DNA of 64,000 nucleotides from Bacillus andreraoultii (lineage in GTDB: Bacteria > Bacillota > Bacilli > Bacillales > Caldibacillaceae): contig NZ_LN868937.1 of NCBI RefSeq assembly GCF_001244735.1, positions 2,776,785 to 2,840,784 of the forward strand. The letters are read 5' to 3'. The notes beneath the pieces were generated by a model that was not told where the DNA came from, made no database searches, and saw only the letters and a list, made by a program, of their open reading frames with translations. Shown here one piece after another: positions 18,468 through 27,900 of this stretch. The translations under genes and the position numbers were made by a program. The first letter of the stretch is position 1. Each line of letters begins with the position of its first letter.

Positions 18468-19298
18468 TTGAAAACGCCAAACTATGTATGGTATTTCCTA
18501 TTAATTGGAATTAGCCTTTTCGTACTAATGATAACTTTAATGAAGCATAAGGATAAAAAACGTCTATTACAAACTTATTTTTTTATAACAGGACTAGCTT
18601 ACATTGTAGATTATATTGTATTAGTTCTATTGGACGCTTACTACTATAAGCCCCTCCTTGTAAATTCGTACTGGTTCGATAATATTCTTGGTTCAATTGT
18701 TTCACAGGGGATAACGATACCAACTTCAGCTGTTGCTATTGCTGAATTTCATTTTAGACTAACAAACATTTTAATGATCACATTAAGTATACTAGGAATT
18801 GAATGGTTTTTCTTAAATATGGATTTATATGAACATCATTGGTGGAAAATATGGATTACTGGCATTCTCCTTCCCATTTGCTTTTATATCGCTAAAGGAT
18901 GGTACCAATTACTAAAAAGACCCGGGCCTTTTGTGAAGTTTTTTACGATGTATTTAACGATTGCTGTATATATCAACACACTGCATTTTATTTTATTGTT
19001 TTTATTTTCTGTTCCAACCTACTCCGTTCATTGGTTTAACGATCCGATTCGAGATTCATTAACATTTAACGCATTGTATATCTTTTGTTTCTCATTTTTC
19101 TTTACATTTCTCATCAGTTTTAAGTTTCAATGGCGCTGGATAACGGCCATACTCAGTATAAAAATATTATTTGATTTTCTATGTATAAAATATAACTTAT
19201 TAATGAATAGTTATTCGACTATTTTTCTATTTCTCGTCCTGCATGTTTCAACAATACTTATATTTCGATATCTCTATGTCAAATGGTTTATTCCTTAA
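18468..19298 (+). CDS. Polytopic membrane protein of unknown function
   Basis: A 276-residue protein with about eight hydrophobic segments and short loops. It starts at TTG 18468, 6-7 bases after GGAGG. The sequence is rich in aromatic residues (WYQLLKRPGPFVKFF, FYIAKGWYQ) and ends KWFIP. I see no catalytic motif, signal peptide or known transporter signature. It resembles uncharacterised Bacillus membrane proteins only in general character. It stands alone, upstream of and convergent with the ribose operon. Confidence 0.65.
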   Translation: MKTPNYVWYFLLIGISLFVLMITLMKHKDKKRLLQTYFFITGLAYIVDYIVLVLLDAYYYKPLLVNSYWFDNILGSIVSQGITIPTSAVAIAEFHFRLTNILMITLSILGIEWFFLNMDLYEHHWWKIWITGILLPICFYIAKGWYQLLKRPGPFVKFFTMYLTIAVYINTLHFILLFLFSVPTYSVHWFNDPIRDSLTFNALYIFCFSFFFTFLISFKFQWRWITAILSIKILFDFLCIKYNLLMNSYSTIFLFLVLHVSTILIFRYLYVKWFIP

Positions 19299-19385
19299 AT
19301 GAACGAGTTCTTTTTTCTAAAATCGTCATTTTGTCATCGTTGTTCGACACAGTTGAAAAAAATGCTCGCAATACATCTTTATTAG

Positions 19386-19416
19386 CAAAAAATGGTGGTC
19401 CAGTTATTGAACCACC
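19386..19416 (-). terminator. Terminator of the ribose operon
   Basis: On the minus strand, GGTGGTT and GACCACC pair across a 9-base loop, followed by ATTTTTTG. It begins about 20 bases after the rbsB stop. Confidence 0.75.
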
Positions 19417-19434
19417 TCTCTATTTACATACTCA

Positions 19435-20346
19435 CTATTCTTTCGTTTTTAATTCTAGTGGAACTTTTATGACGTCGTCGAGTTTTTCACCATTTAATAC
19501 TTTTTCTGCAGCCTTTACTGCTTCTTTCCCCATTAACGCTGGCTGTTGAGCAACAGTTGCAGTTAGTTCTCCAGCTTCAACCGCTTTTACAGCATCTTCT
19601 GTTCCATCAAATCCAACAACAACGACATCAAGACCTGCTGACTTTATTGCTTCTACTGCACCTAAAGCCATTTCGTCATTATGTGCAAATACAGCTTGGA
19701 CACCTTTTTTCCCTTGTAGTGTATTTTCCATTACTGTCAAACCTTTTGTCCGATCAAAGTCTGCCGGTTGGCTTGCGATTACTTCGAGATTTGAGTCGGC
19801 AACTTTATGGAACCCTTCGCCACGTTCTCTCGTTGCTGAAGCTCCTGCAATTCCTTGTAGTTCGACAACTTTCGCATTTTCTCCTACTTTTTCGAGAATA
19901 AAGTTTGCAGCCATTTCGCCACCTGCAACGTTATCAGAAGTAATTAACGTTTCAACCTTTCCTTTATCAGCGGATCGATCGATTGTGATTACCGGTATTT
20001 TAGCACTGTTTGCCGATTGAACAGCAGATGAAACAGCAGATGAATCAGTCGGGTTGATTAATAAAATATCTACACCTTGTTGAATTAAATCTTCAATACC
20101 ACTAATTTCTTTCGATGCATCATTTTGTGCGTTAACACTCACTACTTTCATTCCATTTGCTTCTGCACTTTCCACAATCGCATCCCGTAGCGAAACAAAG
20201 AATGGATTATCGAGTGTAGAAATACTTAAACCGATTGTCATTTGATTACCTTTCCCAGAATCTTCTTTCACAAAGGGACTTTCCATTGAGCAAGCAGATA
20301 AGATCATCATCGTAAATATGATTAGTAGTGCTCCAAACTTTTTCAT
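19435..20346 (-). CDS. rbsB: D-ribose-binding lipoprotein of the ABC importer
   Basis: About 303 residues. A lipoprotein signal peptide ends at LSACS, with the Cys near residue 19. The mature protein is a type I periplasmic-binding fold: [19 protein letters not shown], then [38 protein letters not shown] and [11 protein letters not shown]. These are ribose-binding-protein signatures including the sugar-contacting Asp and Arg. Two ATG codons are adjacent; the second (20346) is better spaced from GAGG. It is the last gene of the operon and delivers ribose to RbsC/RbsA. Confidence 0.94.
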   Translation of the reverse strand: MKKFGALLIIFTMMILSACSMESPFVKEDSGKGNQMTIGLSISTLDNPFFVSLRDAIVESAEANGMKVVSVNAQNDASKEISGIEDLIQQGVDILLINPTDSSAVSSAVQSANSAKIPVITIDRSADKGKVETLITSDNVAGGEMAANFILEKVGENAKVVELQGIAGASATRERGEGFHKVADSNLEVIASQPADFDRTKGLTVMENTLQGKKGVQAVFAHNDEMALGAVEAIKSAGLDVVVVGFDGTEDAVKAVEAGELTATVAQQPALMGKEAVKAAEKVLNGEKLDDVIKVPLELKTKE

Positions 20347-20359
20347 CATTTCACCTCAT

Positions 20360-21298
20360 TTATGATTTTTTACGATCGATTAATACGGCGATTAAAATAA
20401 CGATTCCTTTAACAACTTGTTGATAGAATGCAGAAATACCTAGTAAATTCATGCCGTTATTTAAAATTCCAATGATCAAGACACCGATAAATGTTCCGGT
20501 AATCCGTCCTTTACCACCTGAAAGACTTGTTCCACCAAGAACGACAGCTGCGATGGCATCCATTTCATATGCTTGTCCAGCTGTTGGTTGGGCAGAGTTT
20601 AAACGAGACATTAGAATCATCCCAGCTAGTGCTGCTAACATCCCACTAATCGAATAGATAAAGATTTTTACACGATCAATTTTTATCCCAGATACATGTG
20701 CCGCCTTTTCATTTCCACCAATGGCATATGTTTGTCGACCAAAGGACATTTTATTTAATAAAAACCAAAGGGCGAAGAAAGCAATTAACATTGTCACTGC
20801 AGGAACTGGAATTCCAAGAAAATATCCTTTTCCAAATAATTGGAAGGCATACGAATCACCGAGCCCTGTTATTGGCTTACCATCTGTAAAAACAAGCGTT
20901 AATCCACGATAAATCGTCATCGTTGCAAGTGTAACAATAAATGGAGCAAGTTTTCCTTTTGAAATCATTAAACCGTTAAATGCACCGAGGATCGCACCGA
21001 TCATTACACCAATCATGACAGCAATAATCGGGTGGACACCGGAGACCATCATACCGGCCGCCAATGCACTTGATAACGCTAATGTCGAACCAACTGATAA
21101 GTCAATGCCACCGGTTAAAATAACAAACGTCATACCGAATGCAATTAATCCATTAATCGAAATTTGTCTTAATAAGTTCATTAAGTTTGCCGGATCCAAA
21201 AATGACGGATTTAAAATTGAAACGACTAAAATGAGAAATAGTAATGCGAATAGGGCACCGAACTTTCCTAATATTGATGATAATTTGTTCGTTTTCAT
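20360..21298 (-). CDS. rbsC: Ribose ABC transporter permease
   Basis: A 312-residue permease with about 8 to 10 membrane helices. GGIDLSVGSTLALSSALAAG is the conserved BPD_transp_2 motif. AIGGNEKAAHVSGIKIDRVK is the EAA-like coupling loop that contacts RbsA. VLGGTSLSGGKGRITGTFIG is near the C-terminus. GGGGGG serves as ribosome site. The ATG shares one base with the rbsA stop (TAATG), so translation is coupled. Confidence 0.94.
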   Translation of the reverse strand: MKTNKLSSILGKFGALFALLFLILVVSILNPSFLDPANLMNLLRQISINGLIAFGMTFVILTGGIDLSVGSTLALSSALAAGMMVSGVHPIIAVMIGVMIGAILGAFNGLMISKGKLAPFIVTLATMTIYRGLTLVFTDGKPITGLGDSYAFQLFGKGYFLGIPVPAVTMLIAFFALWFLLNKMSFGRQTYAIGGNEKAAHVSGIKIDRVKIFIYSISGMLAALAGMILMSRLNSAQPTAGQAYEMDAIAAVVLGGTSLSGGKGRITGTFIGVLIIGILNNGMNLLGISAFYQQVVKGIVILIAVLIDRKKS

Positions 21299-22779
21299 TA
21301 TTTTCCCCCCGTTGCAAATGTCATAATCTTTTCTTGAGTTGCTTCTTCCTTCATTAATTCCCCTGTGATTTTTCCTTCATGGATAACGAGAATACGGTCA
21401 CTCATACCTAATACTTCAGGTAAATCCGAGGAAATCATAATAATTGCCAAACCACGTTCGGTAAGTTCATTCATTAAATGATAAATTTCGCGTTTTGCAC
21501 CGACATCGATTCCCCGTGTTGGTTCATCCATTATGAGAACCTTTGGACCTGTCCCAATCCACTTTGCAATGACGACTTTTTGTTGGTTCCCACCAGATAA
21601 GTTCCCTACTACAATCTCTTGTGAAACCGTTTTTATTTTTAAGCGCTCAATCATCATCGTAGAAAATTTCTTTTCTTCTTCGGATTTAATGACTCCTTTT
21701 GGCGCAAAACTGTTTAGATTCGGAATCGTCATATTGTCACGAATTGAAAAATCTAAAATAAGCCCTTCATCTTTTCGGTCTTCGGTAATAAATGCAAGTC
21801 CTTGTTTCACCGCATCAGCTGGATTTTTAACTGTAATCGATTTTCCGTTTATCCGGATTTCACCATGATCAGTCGGGTCGAGTCCAAAAATCGAGCGCAT
21901 GATTTCTGTCCGTCCAGCACCCATTAATCCTGATATGCCAAGAATTTCACCAGATTTTACCGAGAAACTAATATCTTGAAAAACACCATTTCGTGTAAGT
22001 CCTTTTACTTCCATGACTGTATCGCCAAATTTAGGATTTCTTTCCGGATAGCGATCTGAAAGTTCCCGACCAACCATTTGTTTCACTACCTCTTCAAAAG
22101 AAGTATCTTTCATTCGAGAAGTGGCAACAGAAACACCGTCACGCATAACTGTTATTCGATCACAAATTTCAAAGATTTCTTCCATCCGATGGGAAATATA
22201 GACGATGGAAACACCTGAAGACGTTAGTTCCTTCATAATGACGAATAATCTTTCAATTTCTCGGTCTGTTAGAGCAGAAGTCGGTTCGTCCATAATGATG
22301 ACTTTTGCATCTATCATTAACGCCTTCGCTATCTCAATCATTTGTTGCTCACCAACTGAACAGAGACCTGCTTCTTTTTTAAGTGGAAGGGAAATATCTA
22401 ATCGTTTTAAGATTTTTTCCGCTTCTCTTATCATCTCTTTTTCTTTCAACATACCAAATGAATTTACTTTTTCTTTCCCAATAAATAGATTTTGCAATAC
22501 CGTCATTTCTGGCCATATATTTAACTCTTGACGGATAAAGGCAAGTCCTGCTTTTTCTGCTTCCTTAGAATTTTTAAATAACGTTTCTTTTCCATCAATC
22601 GTAATTTTCCCTTGATCTTGATGGAAAAGCCCAGTTAAAATATTCATTAATGTCGATTTCCCCGCACCGTTTTCACCCATTAGAGCGTGGATTTCACCTT
22701 GCTCAAGAGTAAAGTCGACACCTTTTAGCACTTGATTCGTTCCAAACGCTTTATGAATATTCTCCATCATAATTTTCAT
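21298..22779 (-). CDS. rbsA: Ribose ABC transporter ATPase, two ABC domains
   Basis: About 493 residues with two ABC cassettes. The first has Walker A GENGAGKSTLMN and a signature-like SVGEQQMIEIAKAL with Walker B VIIMDEPTSAL. The second has a degenerate Walker A (GLMGAGRTEIMR), signature LSGGNQQKVVIAKWI and Walker B VLIMDEPTRGID. The degenerate second P-loop is normal for sugar-uptake ATPases of the RbsA/MglA group. I start at ATG 22779, 8 bases after AGAGG, rather than GTG 22788, which overlaps the ribosome site. It energises ribose uptake. Confidence 0.94.
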   Translation of the reverse strand: MKIMMENIHKAFGTNQVLKGVDFTLEQGEIHALMGENGAGKSTLMNILTGLFHQDQGKITIDGKETLFKNSKEAEKAGLAFIRQELNIWPEMTVLQNLFIGKEKVNSFGMLKEKEMIREAEKILKRLDISLPLKKEAGLCSVGEQQMIEIAKALMIDAKVIIMDEPTSALTDREIERLFVIMKELTSSGVSIVYISHRMEEIFEICDRITVMRDGVSVATSRMKDTSFEEVVKQMVGRELSDRYPERNPKFGDTVMEVKGLTRNGVFQDISFSVKSGEILGISGLMGAGRTEIMRSIFGLDPTDHGEIRINGKSITVKNPADAVKQGLAFITEDRKDEGLILDFSIRDNMTIPNLNSFAPKGVIKSEEEKKFSTMMIERLKIKTVSQEIVVGNLSGGNQQKVVIAKWIGTGPKVLIMDEPTRGIDVGAKREIYHLMNELTERGLAIIMISSDLPEVLGMSDRILVIHEGKITGELMKEEATQEKIMTFATGGK

Positions 22780-22864
22780 ATTGTTCACCTCTCTACGATC
22801 AAATGTGAAAAATCAGCATTTACGCCCGATTTTTTTCGAAATAAGAGTTTGCTACTGATTCATG

Positions 22865-23257
22865 TTAAAAAAAGACGCCAGCTTGTAAAATACAGTTTGA
22901 ATACGGGGTAATTTCTCCTGTCCGTATAATAACTTTTGCATTTGCAGTCAATTGTTTGAACTCTTCATGGGAGATAAACTCAATATCTTGTGTAAAATGA
23001 TTCTTTAAAAATTCATATTGTGATCTATTATTCTCTTTTATTTCAGAGGCAAGATACACTTTTTCTATATGCATATCATCAGAAACGACTTCGATTACTT
23101 CTTGGAAAGAGGGGGTTCCTGGCTTTAAAGCAAGATCGATTTTTTTGACCCCACTTGGAGTTGGTAACCCTGCATCGCCAATAACGATTAAATCGGTGTG
23201 ACCTAAATCAGCTAGTATTTTTGCGATCTCGCTATTTAAAATCCCGTGTTTTTTCAT
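22865..23257 (-). CDS. rbsD: D-ribose pyranase
   Basis: A 130-residue protein that interconverts ribopyranose and ribofuranose so RbsK can act. [20 protein letters not shown] carries the catalytic His, and [20 protein letters not shown] is a family signature. The C-terminal [17 protein letters not shown] closes the decameric active site. Its ribosome site lies inside the end of rbsK, three bases separating the two genes, so they are coupled. Confidence 0.95.
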   Translation of the reverse strand: MKKHGILNSEIAKILADLGHTDLIVIGDAGLPTPSGVKKIDLALKPGTPSFQEVIEVVSDDMHIEKVYLASEIKENNRSQYEFLKNHFTQDIEFISHEEFKQLTANAKVIIRTGEITPYSNCILQAGVFF

Positions 23258-23260
23258 CGT

Positions 23261-24139
23261 TTACAGACTCCTTTCTAATTCTTTCCGTGTTGGCATACCA
23301 CCTTGGGCACCGAACTTCTTAATCGATAAAGATGCAGCCCGATTCGCAATTTTAATCGCATCAGCTATCTCTTTCCCCTCTGCGACCGCCACGGCAAACG
23401 CTGCATTAAACGTATCGCCAGCCCCAGTTGTATCAACCGGTTCTACTTGGTAAGCCGGAATGACCTCTTCCGTTTTCCCGTTATGGAAACGAACACCGTT
23501 ACTTCCTTCTGTAATAATTAATTTATTTGGATATTTCGCTAGTACTTTCGAGCGATTTTCATTCCCAAAAAGTACCGCAAATTCATGTTCATTCGGCGTG
23601 ATAAAGGTTGCATATTCAATAACCTTTTCACTTAACTTTCTTGCTGGAGCTGGATTTAAAAGTAGTTTTCGTTGAAAGCGATCACAAAATGTAGCCACAT
23701 ATTCGACCGTTTCGATTGGTATTTCTTGTTGAATCAATATGATATCTGCCCCATGCAGCGATTCTTCCGCTTGTTTCACATATTCAGGAGTAACATAATC
23801 ATTTGCCCCTTTCACAACGATGATGCTATTATCGCCTTCAGCTAATGTAATGTGGGCCGTTCCTGATGGACAATGTGTAACCGGTTCCACATAGCGGACA
23901 GAAACACCATTTTTCTTAAAGTTATCCATGATCTCTTTCCCAAAAGCATCATCACCAACACAACCAATCATGTCTACTTCGGCATCGAGTCTTGCAGCAG
24001 CAACTGCTTGGTTTGCTCCTTTTCCCCCTGGTGCTGTATGAAATGATTCACCAATTAAAGTTTCTCCGGCAAGCGGTCGTTTACTTGCCGTCACTATCAA
24101 ATCAATTGATGCACTTCCAACAACTGCAACTTTTACCAT
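23261..24139 (-). CDS. rbsK: Ribokinase
   Basis: About 292 residues of the PfkB family. It phosphorylates ribose to ribose 5-phosphate. The first motif reads TAPGGKGANQAVAAARL. The second reads VDTTGAGDTFNAAFAVAVA with the catalytic Asp. The start is ATG 24139 (MVKVAVVGSASIDL), preceded by GGAAGAG. A longer frame to 24175 merely overlaps the end of rbsR. One base separates the rbsR stop from this ATG. Confidence 0.94.
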   Translation of the reverse strand: MVKVAVVGSASIDLIVTASKRPLAGETLIGESFHTAPGGKGANQAVAAARLDAEVDMIGCVGDDAFGKEIMDNFKKNGVSVRYVEPVTHCPSGTAHITLAEGDNSIIVVKGANDYVTPEYVKQAEESLHGADIILIQQEIPIETVEYVATFCDRFQRKLLLNPAPARKLSEKVIEYATFITPNEHEFAVLFGNENRSKVLAKYPNKLIITEGSNGVRFHNGKTEEVIPAYQVEPVDTTGAGDTFNAAFAVAVAEGKEIADAIKIANRAASLSIKKFGAQGGMPTRKELERSL

Positions 24140-24140
24140 A

Positions 24141-25124
24141 TTATTTCTCTTCCTTTCGCGTTGATTCTCGTTCAATAAAACTTACAGGAAACTTATAATG
24201 GATTTTCGTTAGTTTTTCTTGATTAATTTGTTTTAACAAAATCTCTGCAGCTTTTAAACCCATTTCATAGGCCGGCTGATTGATCGTCGATAATCCAGGA
24301 TGTACAACACTGCTCATCGAAATATTATCAAACCCGATAATTTGCATATCTTCTGGGATTTGGCGTCCTTGTTTAATGGCTTCATTTAAAATAGCAATGG
24401 CAACAGGATCGTTACATGCTAGCACGGCATCTGTATTCGGATATTTTTCAAACAGTTCTTTTGCAGTTTTTTGACCACTTTCAAAAGTTAACTGTGCATC
24501 AATAATGTTTACCTTTTTATTGTTCTTTTTTAACACATCATATGCTGCCCTAAACCGTTCATAAACAGGTTTAATGGTAACTGGTCCGCGAATAATGGTT
24601 ACTTCATGACAACCTCGTTCAATGATTTTTGTTGCGGCAAGTTTTCCACCTTGAATTTGGTCCGCATAAACTGCCGGAAATTCATCTGTTGTCCGGTCTA
24701 AAAGAACAACCGGAATTTTAGCTGTTTTTATAGCATGGAAATCAATATCGTGAGTGGATATAATGAGACCAACCACGTTATTTTGTAGGAATCCATGAAC
24801 ATATTCATTTTCTTTTTCCATTTGCTCATCACTGTTCCCAATGATGAGATGATACCCTTCACGATATAAAAAATCTTCAACTCCACGAGCAAGTGCCGGG
24901 AAAAAAGGGTTGGTAATATCAGGTAGTACCAGTCCAATAAATTTTGATTTCTTTTTATAAAGTGACCGAGCCACTTCATTTGGTTTATAATTTAATCGTT
25001 TAATTGCATCCATAACAGCATCTCTTGTGTCTTCATGCACATATCCGCTACTGTTTAATACTCTCGATACTGTCGCTACTGAAACACCCGCTTCTTTCGC
25101 AACATCACGAATAGTAACTGCCAT
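24141..25124 (-). CDS. rbsR: Ribose operon repressor, LacI family
   Basis: About 327 residues. The N-terminal helix-turn-helix is VTIRDVAKEAGVSVATVSRV, followed by the hinge VARSLYKKKSKFIG and a periplasmic-binding-type effector domain (VLPDITNPFFPALARGVEDF, LLDRTTDEFPAVYADQIQGG). I start at ATG 25124, 8 bases after AGGTGG. It is the first gene of the operon, so it represses itself and rbsKDACB. A perfect palindrome lies just upstream of its ribosome site. Ribose or ribose 5-phosphate is the expected inducer. Confidence 0.93.
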   Translation of the reverse strand: MAVTIRDVAKEAGVSVATVSRVLNSSGYVHEDTRDAVMDAIKRLNYKPNEVARSLYKKKSKFIGLVLPDITNPFFPALARGVEDFLYREGYHLIIGNSDEQMEKENEYVHGFLQNNVVGLIISTHDIDFHAIKTAKIPVVLLDRTTDEFPAVYADQIQGGKLAATKIIERGCHEVTIIRGPVTIKPVYERFRAAYDVLKKNNKKVNIIDAQLTFESGQKTAKELFEKYPNTDAVLACNDPVAIAILNEAIKQGRQIPEDMQIIGFDNISMSSVVHPGLSTINQPAYEMGLKAAEILLKQINQEKLTKIHYKFPVSFIERESTRKEEK

Positions 25125-25137
25125 ATTTTCCACCACC

Positions 25138-25151
25138 TGTAACCGGTTACA
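25138..25151. promoter_or_regulatory. RbsR operator
   Basis: TGTAACCGGTTACA is a perfect 14-base palindrome with the central CG typical of LacI-family operators. It starts 3 bases past the -10 box of the promoter below and would block RNA polymerase when bound. Confidence 0.8.
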
Positions 25152-25154
25152 TAT

Positions 25155-25183
25155 AATTTATCATATATTTCTTATTTATACAA
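25155..25183 (-). promoter_or_regulatory. Promoter of the rbs operon
   Basis: On the minus strand, TTGTAT and TAAATT are 17 bases apart, immediately upstream of the operator and rbsR. Confidence 0.6.
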
Positions 25184-25435
25184 GTCTTAAATAATAAACT
25201 AGTTCCATTCACCTATATTTGTATTCACTTGTCTATCTCTTTCATGTCTTACGATCAACTATCAGAGCACACTTCTTTGACCACGATAGTGAAATTCGAA
25301 TTCATTAAGATGAATATCAAAACGGACAAGCTTTATATGAAAAATGGGCATATCCGTTTTTTGTTGTTTGAGTATTTAGGTATGCATGTGTGGATGTGGC
25401 ACATGAGCATTTCCATTCGATTGGTCTTGAGTTGA

Positions 25436-25490
25436 GCGTCTAGAACTCTTCTAGATGACCTTTTCCTCCCCTTCCACCGCGAATCGGGCA
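25436..25490 (-). repeat. Dispersed repeat family D, single copy
   Basis: On the minus strand it reads GATTCGCGG, GGTCATCTAGAAGAGTT and TAGACG in the same order as the tandem units at 39393-39520. Confidence 0.6.
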
Positions 25491-25530
25491 TCTACACTAG
25501 TTAAACGTTCTTTTTTCCATGGTAGCCCAA

Positions 25531-25660
25531 TAAAGAAAACTAAAGATGCTAAAGCCTTTAAGCAATCAAGGGACTAGTGTTCGCTTGAAAAAAAAGAGAG
25601 TTTTTCGGCTTTGATGCAATGCTCGAAGCCTTCCTTGTGCGCTTGTACTTTCCTATTAAG
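25531..25660 (+). repeat. Dispersed repeat family A, copy 6
   Basis: Carries TAAAGAAAACTAAAGATGC, GCCTTTAAGCAATCAAG, GACTAGTGTTCGCTTG, a GAGAGTTTTTCGGC hairpin arm and CCTTCCTTGTGCGC. The right arm of the second hairpin is deleted. Confidence 0.7.
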
Positions 25661-25745
25661 TTAAATATACCCACAAATGTACTTGTGCATCTGTGGGCTT
25701 TTTCACTGATAGGTCTATCCAACCGACAAATGAAATGAGAGATTC

Positions 25746-26000
25746 TTACGGTCTTTTATTTAAATTTTCTTGGGCCATTTTGACGAGTTCTTTTACCATA
25801 CTACCGCCTAATCGTCCCCCAACCTTTCCTGCTTCCTCAGCTGTTAATTTACCGTTATAACCTTCTTTTAACGGAACACCTACTTCCTTGGCCGCTTCAA
25901 ACTTTGCTTCGTGTGGATTGTTTGTTCCTACAACTTTCGCTTTTAACTGATCTAGTTCTTTCCGGGCTTCCGGTACTAATATTTTATTTCTTCGTGGCAT
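25746..26000 (-). CDS. Small acid-soluble spore protein, alpha/beta type
   Basis: An 84-residue basic protein. KFEAAKEVGVPLKEGYNGKL contains the germination-protease cleavage site (E-A in KFEAAKE) and the first conserved block. EEAGKVGGRLGGSMVKELVK is the second conserved DNA-binding block. These proteins coat and protect spore DNA and are degraded at germination. Expression is expected under forespore sigma-G. A good ribosome site, GAGGAGGGAG, precedes the ATG. It is direct evidence of a spore former. Confidence 0.92.
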   Translation of the reverse strand: MPRRNKILVPEARKELDQLKAKVVGTNNPHEAKFEAAKEVGVPLKEGYNGKLTAEEAGKVGGRLGGSMVKELVKMAQENLNKRP

Positions 26001-26052
26001 AAAGCTCCCTCCTCTTTCTTACTATGTCCAGAAGAGGAAGAATCTATTTGTT

Positions 26053-27513
26053 TTACTCATGATGTTGAAAAGAAAATGAACCGAGGTCCCAGTTCTGCCA
26101 TTGCATCGCTACACTTCCATCTACCGCAATGACACATGAATGATGGGTGTTATTTGAATAATAACGACTCGTAAATACTTTTTCACCGTTATTTAGAAAA
26201 ATTTCCACCGAAGAACGGTCTTGTAAAATATGAATCGTTTCAATACTTTCGATTAAACAGTGTCTTGTTTCTTTTTCATGTGTATCAAAGCGTGTTCGCT
26301 CAAAACTTATAATACCTTGTTCGCGCGTATATGTTAGCTTCCATCTGTCAGGTAACTGTAGACTAAATTTTTTTCCCTCAAATTGATCAATATTAATTAT
26401 GATTTCTTGAAGATCCGAGTTTAGCCCAATTTCTATCTTCTCATTCGTTAAAGTGAAAGCTTCACTATAGTAATTCGTACGTAACATTTTTAGTTCATCA
26501 ATAGGCTGTTGATATAGTTTCTCTGCCTTTATCGATAGCTCCCGCGGGACTGTTAACGCATGAAGCCAGCCATCTCGAACAGTTGGATGATGTTGCTCCA
26601 TTTCATCTCCCATTCCCATCCAAGCAATTAAAATTCGTCGCCCCTTTCCGTCAGTAAACGTTTGTGGTGCATAAAAATCAAATCCATAATCAAGTTCTTG
26701 AAATTTACTATGACTGAACTTTTTTGTTTTCCGATCCCAGTCTCCAATAAAGTAACCCGATTGGTATAAGTTTTGATATTTGTACGGCTCAGATTCAAGC
26801 CCTTGTGGTGAACAAACTAAGACGTCTTTTTCATTAAGTAGAAAGAAATCTGGACATTCCCACATAAAGCCAAAGGGATCGTCTAAAGTTATTCCTGGAC
26901 CAGCTAAAGGCCCTTCTAATTGCCAATGAAGTAAGTCAGAAGAAGAATACAAAACAACGGAACCCTCGAATGATTTTGTTTGCGCTCCTAAAACCATATA
27001 CCATTTTTCGCCTTCCTGCCATACTTTTGGATCACGGAAATGTGTTGTGTACCCTTCAGGCAATTCAATCACAGGACCTTTTTTCTCAAAACAGATCCCA
27101 TCTTCAGTAATCGCTAAGCATTGATACGTTTCTCGTCCACCATCTTCTGTTCGGACATTTCCTGTATAAAATAAATAGAGTTTTCCGTTATACTCAACAG
27201 CTGAACCTGAATAACAACCATCTTTCTCATACCATTCACTTGGAACTAAAGCTGGTGGGTGCACCTCCCACCCAATGAAATCTTGCGAGGAAACATGTCC
27301 CCAGGCTTTAAATGTATGTTTTGTCTCAAACGGATTCCATTGGAAGAAGACATGGTACTTTCCTTTAAAATAAATTAAACCGTTTGGATCATTCAAAAGG
27401 CCAACAGCTGGTGTTAAATGAAAGGCGAGTCGATTTCCATCCTTCCCCAGTTTCTGCTTCACATCAACTAGCTTTTGTTTAATCTTCTCACGTAATTGCA
27501 AATCCTTATTCAT
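26053..27513 (-). CDS. scrB: Sucrose-6-phosphate hydrolase (GH32)
   Basis: A 486-residue GH32 beta-fructosidase. The nucleophile Asp42 is in LLNDPNGLIYFKG. The transition-state Asp161 is in HFRDPKVW, and the acid/base Glu219 is in MWECPDFF. A C-terminal beta-sandwich completes the family architecture. It cleaves sucrose 6-phosphate delivered by the PTS to glucose 6-phosphate and fructose. AAGGAG precedes the ATG. The gene lies downstream of scrA but beyond scrA's terminator, so it probably has its own promoter. Confidence 0.92.
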   Translation of the reverse strand: MNKDLQLREKIKQKLVDVKQKLGKDGNRLAFHLTPAVGLLNDPNGLIYFKGKYHVFFQWNPFETKHTFKAWGHVSSQDFIGWEVHPPALVPSEWYEKDGCYSGSAVEYNGKLYLFYTGNVRTEDGGRETYQCLAITEDGICFEKKGPVIELPEGYTTHFRDPKVWQEGEKWYMVLGAQTKSFEGSVVLYSSSDLLHWQLEGPLAGPGITLDDPFGFMWECPDFFLLNEKDVLVCSPQGLESEPYKYQNLYQSGYFIGDWDRKTKKFSHSKFQELDYGFDFYAPQTFTDGKGRRILIAWMGMGDEMEQHHPTVRDGWLHALTVPRELSIKAEKLYQQPIDELKMLRTNYYSEAFTLTNEKIEIGLNSDLQEIIINIDQFEGKKFSLQLPDRWKLTYTREQGIISFERTRFDTHEKETRHCLIESIETIHILQDRSSVEIFLNNGEKVFTSRYYSNNTHHSCVIAVDGSVAMQWQNWDLGSFSFQHHE

Positions 27514-27791
27514 ACTGAACTCCTTATCTTGTTGTCATTTTTTAGCAAAACCATATACATATAAAAAAACAATACATAAAATGAAAGCGGTATTGAGTAA
27601 TTTATCTACCCTTTACCGCTTGAACGTCTATTTTTCTATCAATGATTTTTACCCCGTCGTTCCTTCCTAGACGTCTCCACTTAAGTGAACCATTCCTACA
27701 TTTGTACCAGCATGAGATTAGATACAGGTCCTTTTGTTTTTAAGGAATGTATAAATGTATCAACTTCTCTTATCCCTTCGATTTACACTAT
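27514..27791. other. scrB leader region
   Basis: Holds an inverted repeat on the minus strand, AAGCGGTA against TACCGCTT, about 28 bases apart. Its downstream arm also matches half of a CcpA (cre) site (CGCTTTCA). No gene is supported here. Confidence 0.35.
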
Positions 27792-27828
27792 AAAAAGCTT
27801 TGGCAGCATTACCTCACATGCCAGAAGC
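27792..27828 (-). terminator. Terminator of scrA
   Basis: On the minus strand GCTTCTGGCA pairs with TGCCAAAGC (one bulge) and is followed by TTTTTATA, about 75 bases past the scrA stop. Confidence 0.6.
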
Positions 27829-27900
27829 CTTTATCGGCGAAATCTTTATCTTAACTCTCGTCAAGGCTTGTGCCCTTCGTTTTCTTTATACATTCACGCA

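Larger units (their letters stand above)
25184..25745. other. Gap between the ribose operon and the spore protein gene
   Basis: Contains a family D repeat (25436-25490) and family A copy 6 (25531-25660). A 68-codon plus-strand frame at 25229 lacks a ribosome site and is not supported. A small hairpin near 25672-25700 (CCCACAAATG/CATCTGTGGG then CTTTTTC) could be a plus-strand terminator. Confidence 0.4.

Noticed and set aside
25229-25435. 68-codon plus-strand frame after the ribose operon
   Set aside because: No ribosome site and no recognisable motif; it overlaps non-coding repeat-rich DNA.
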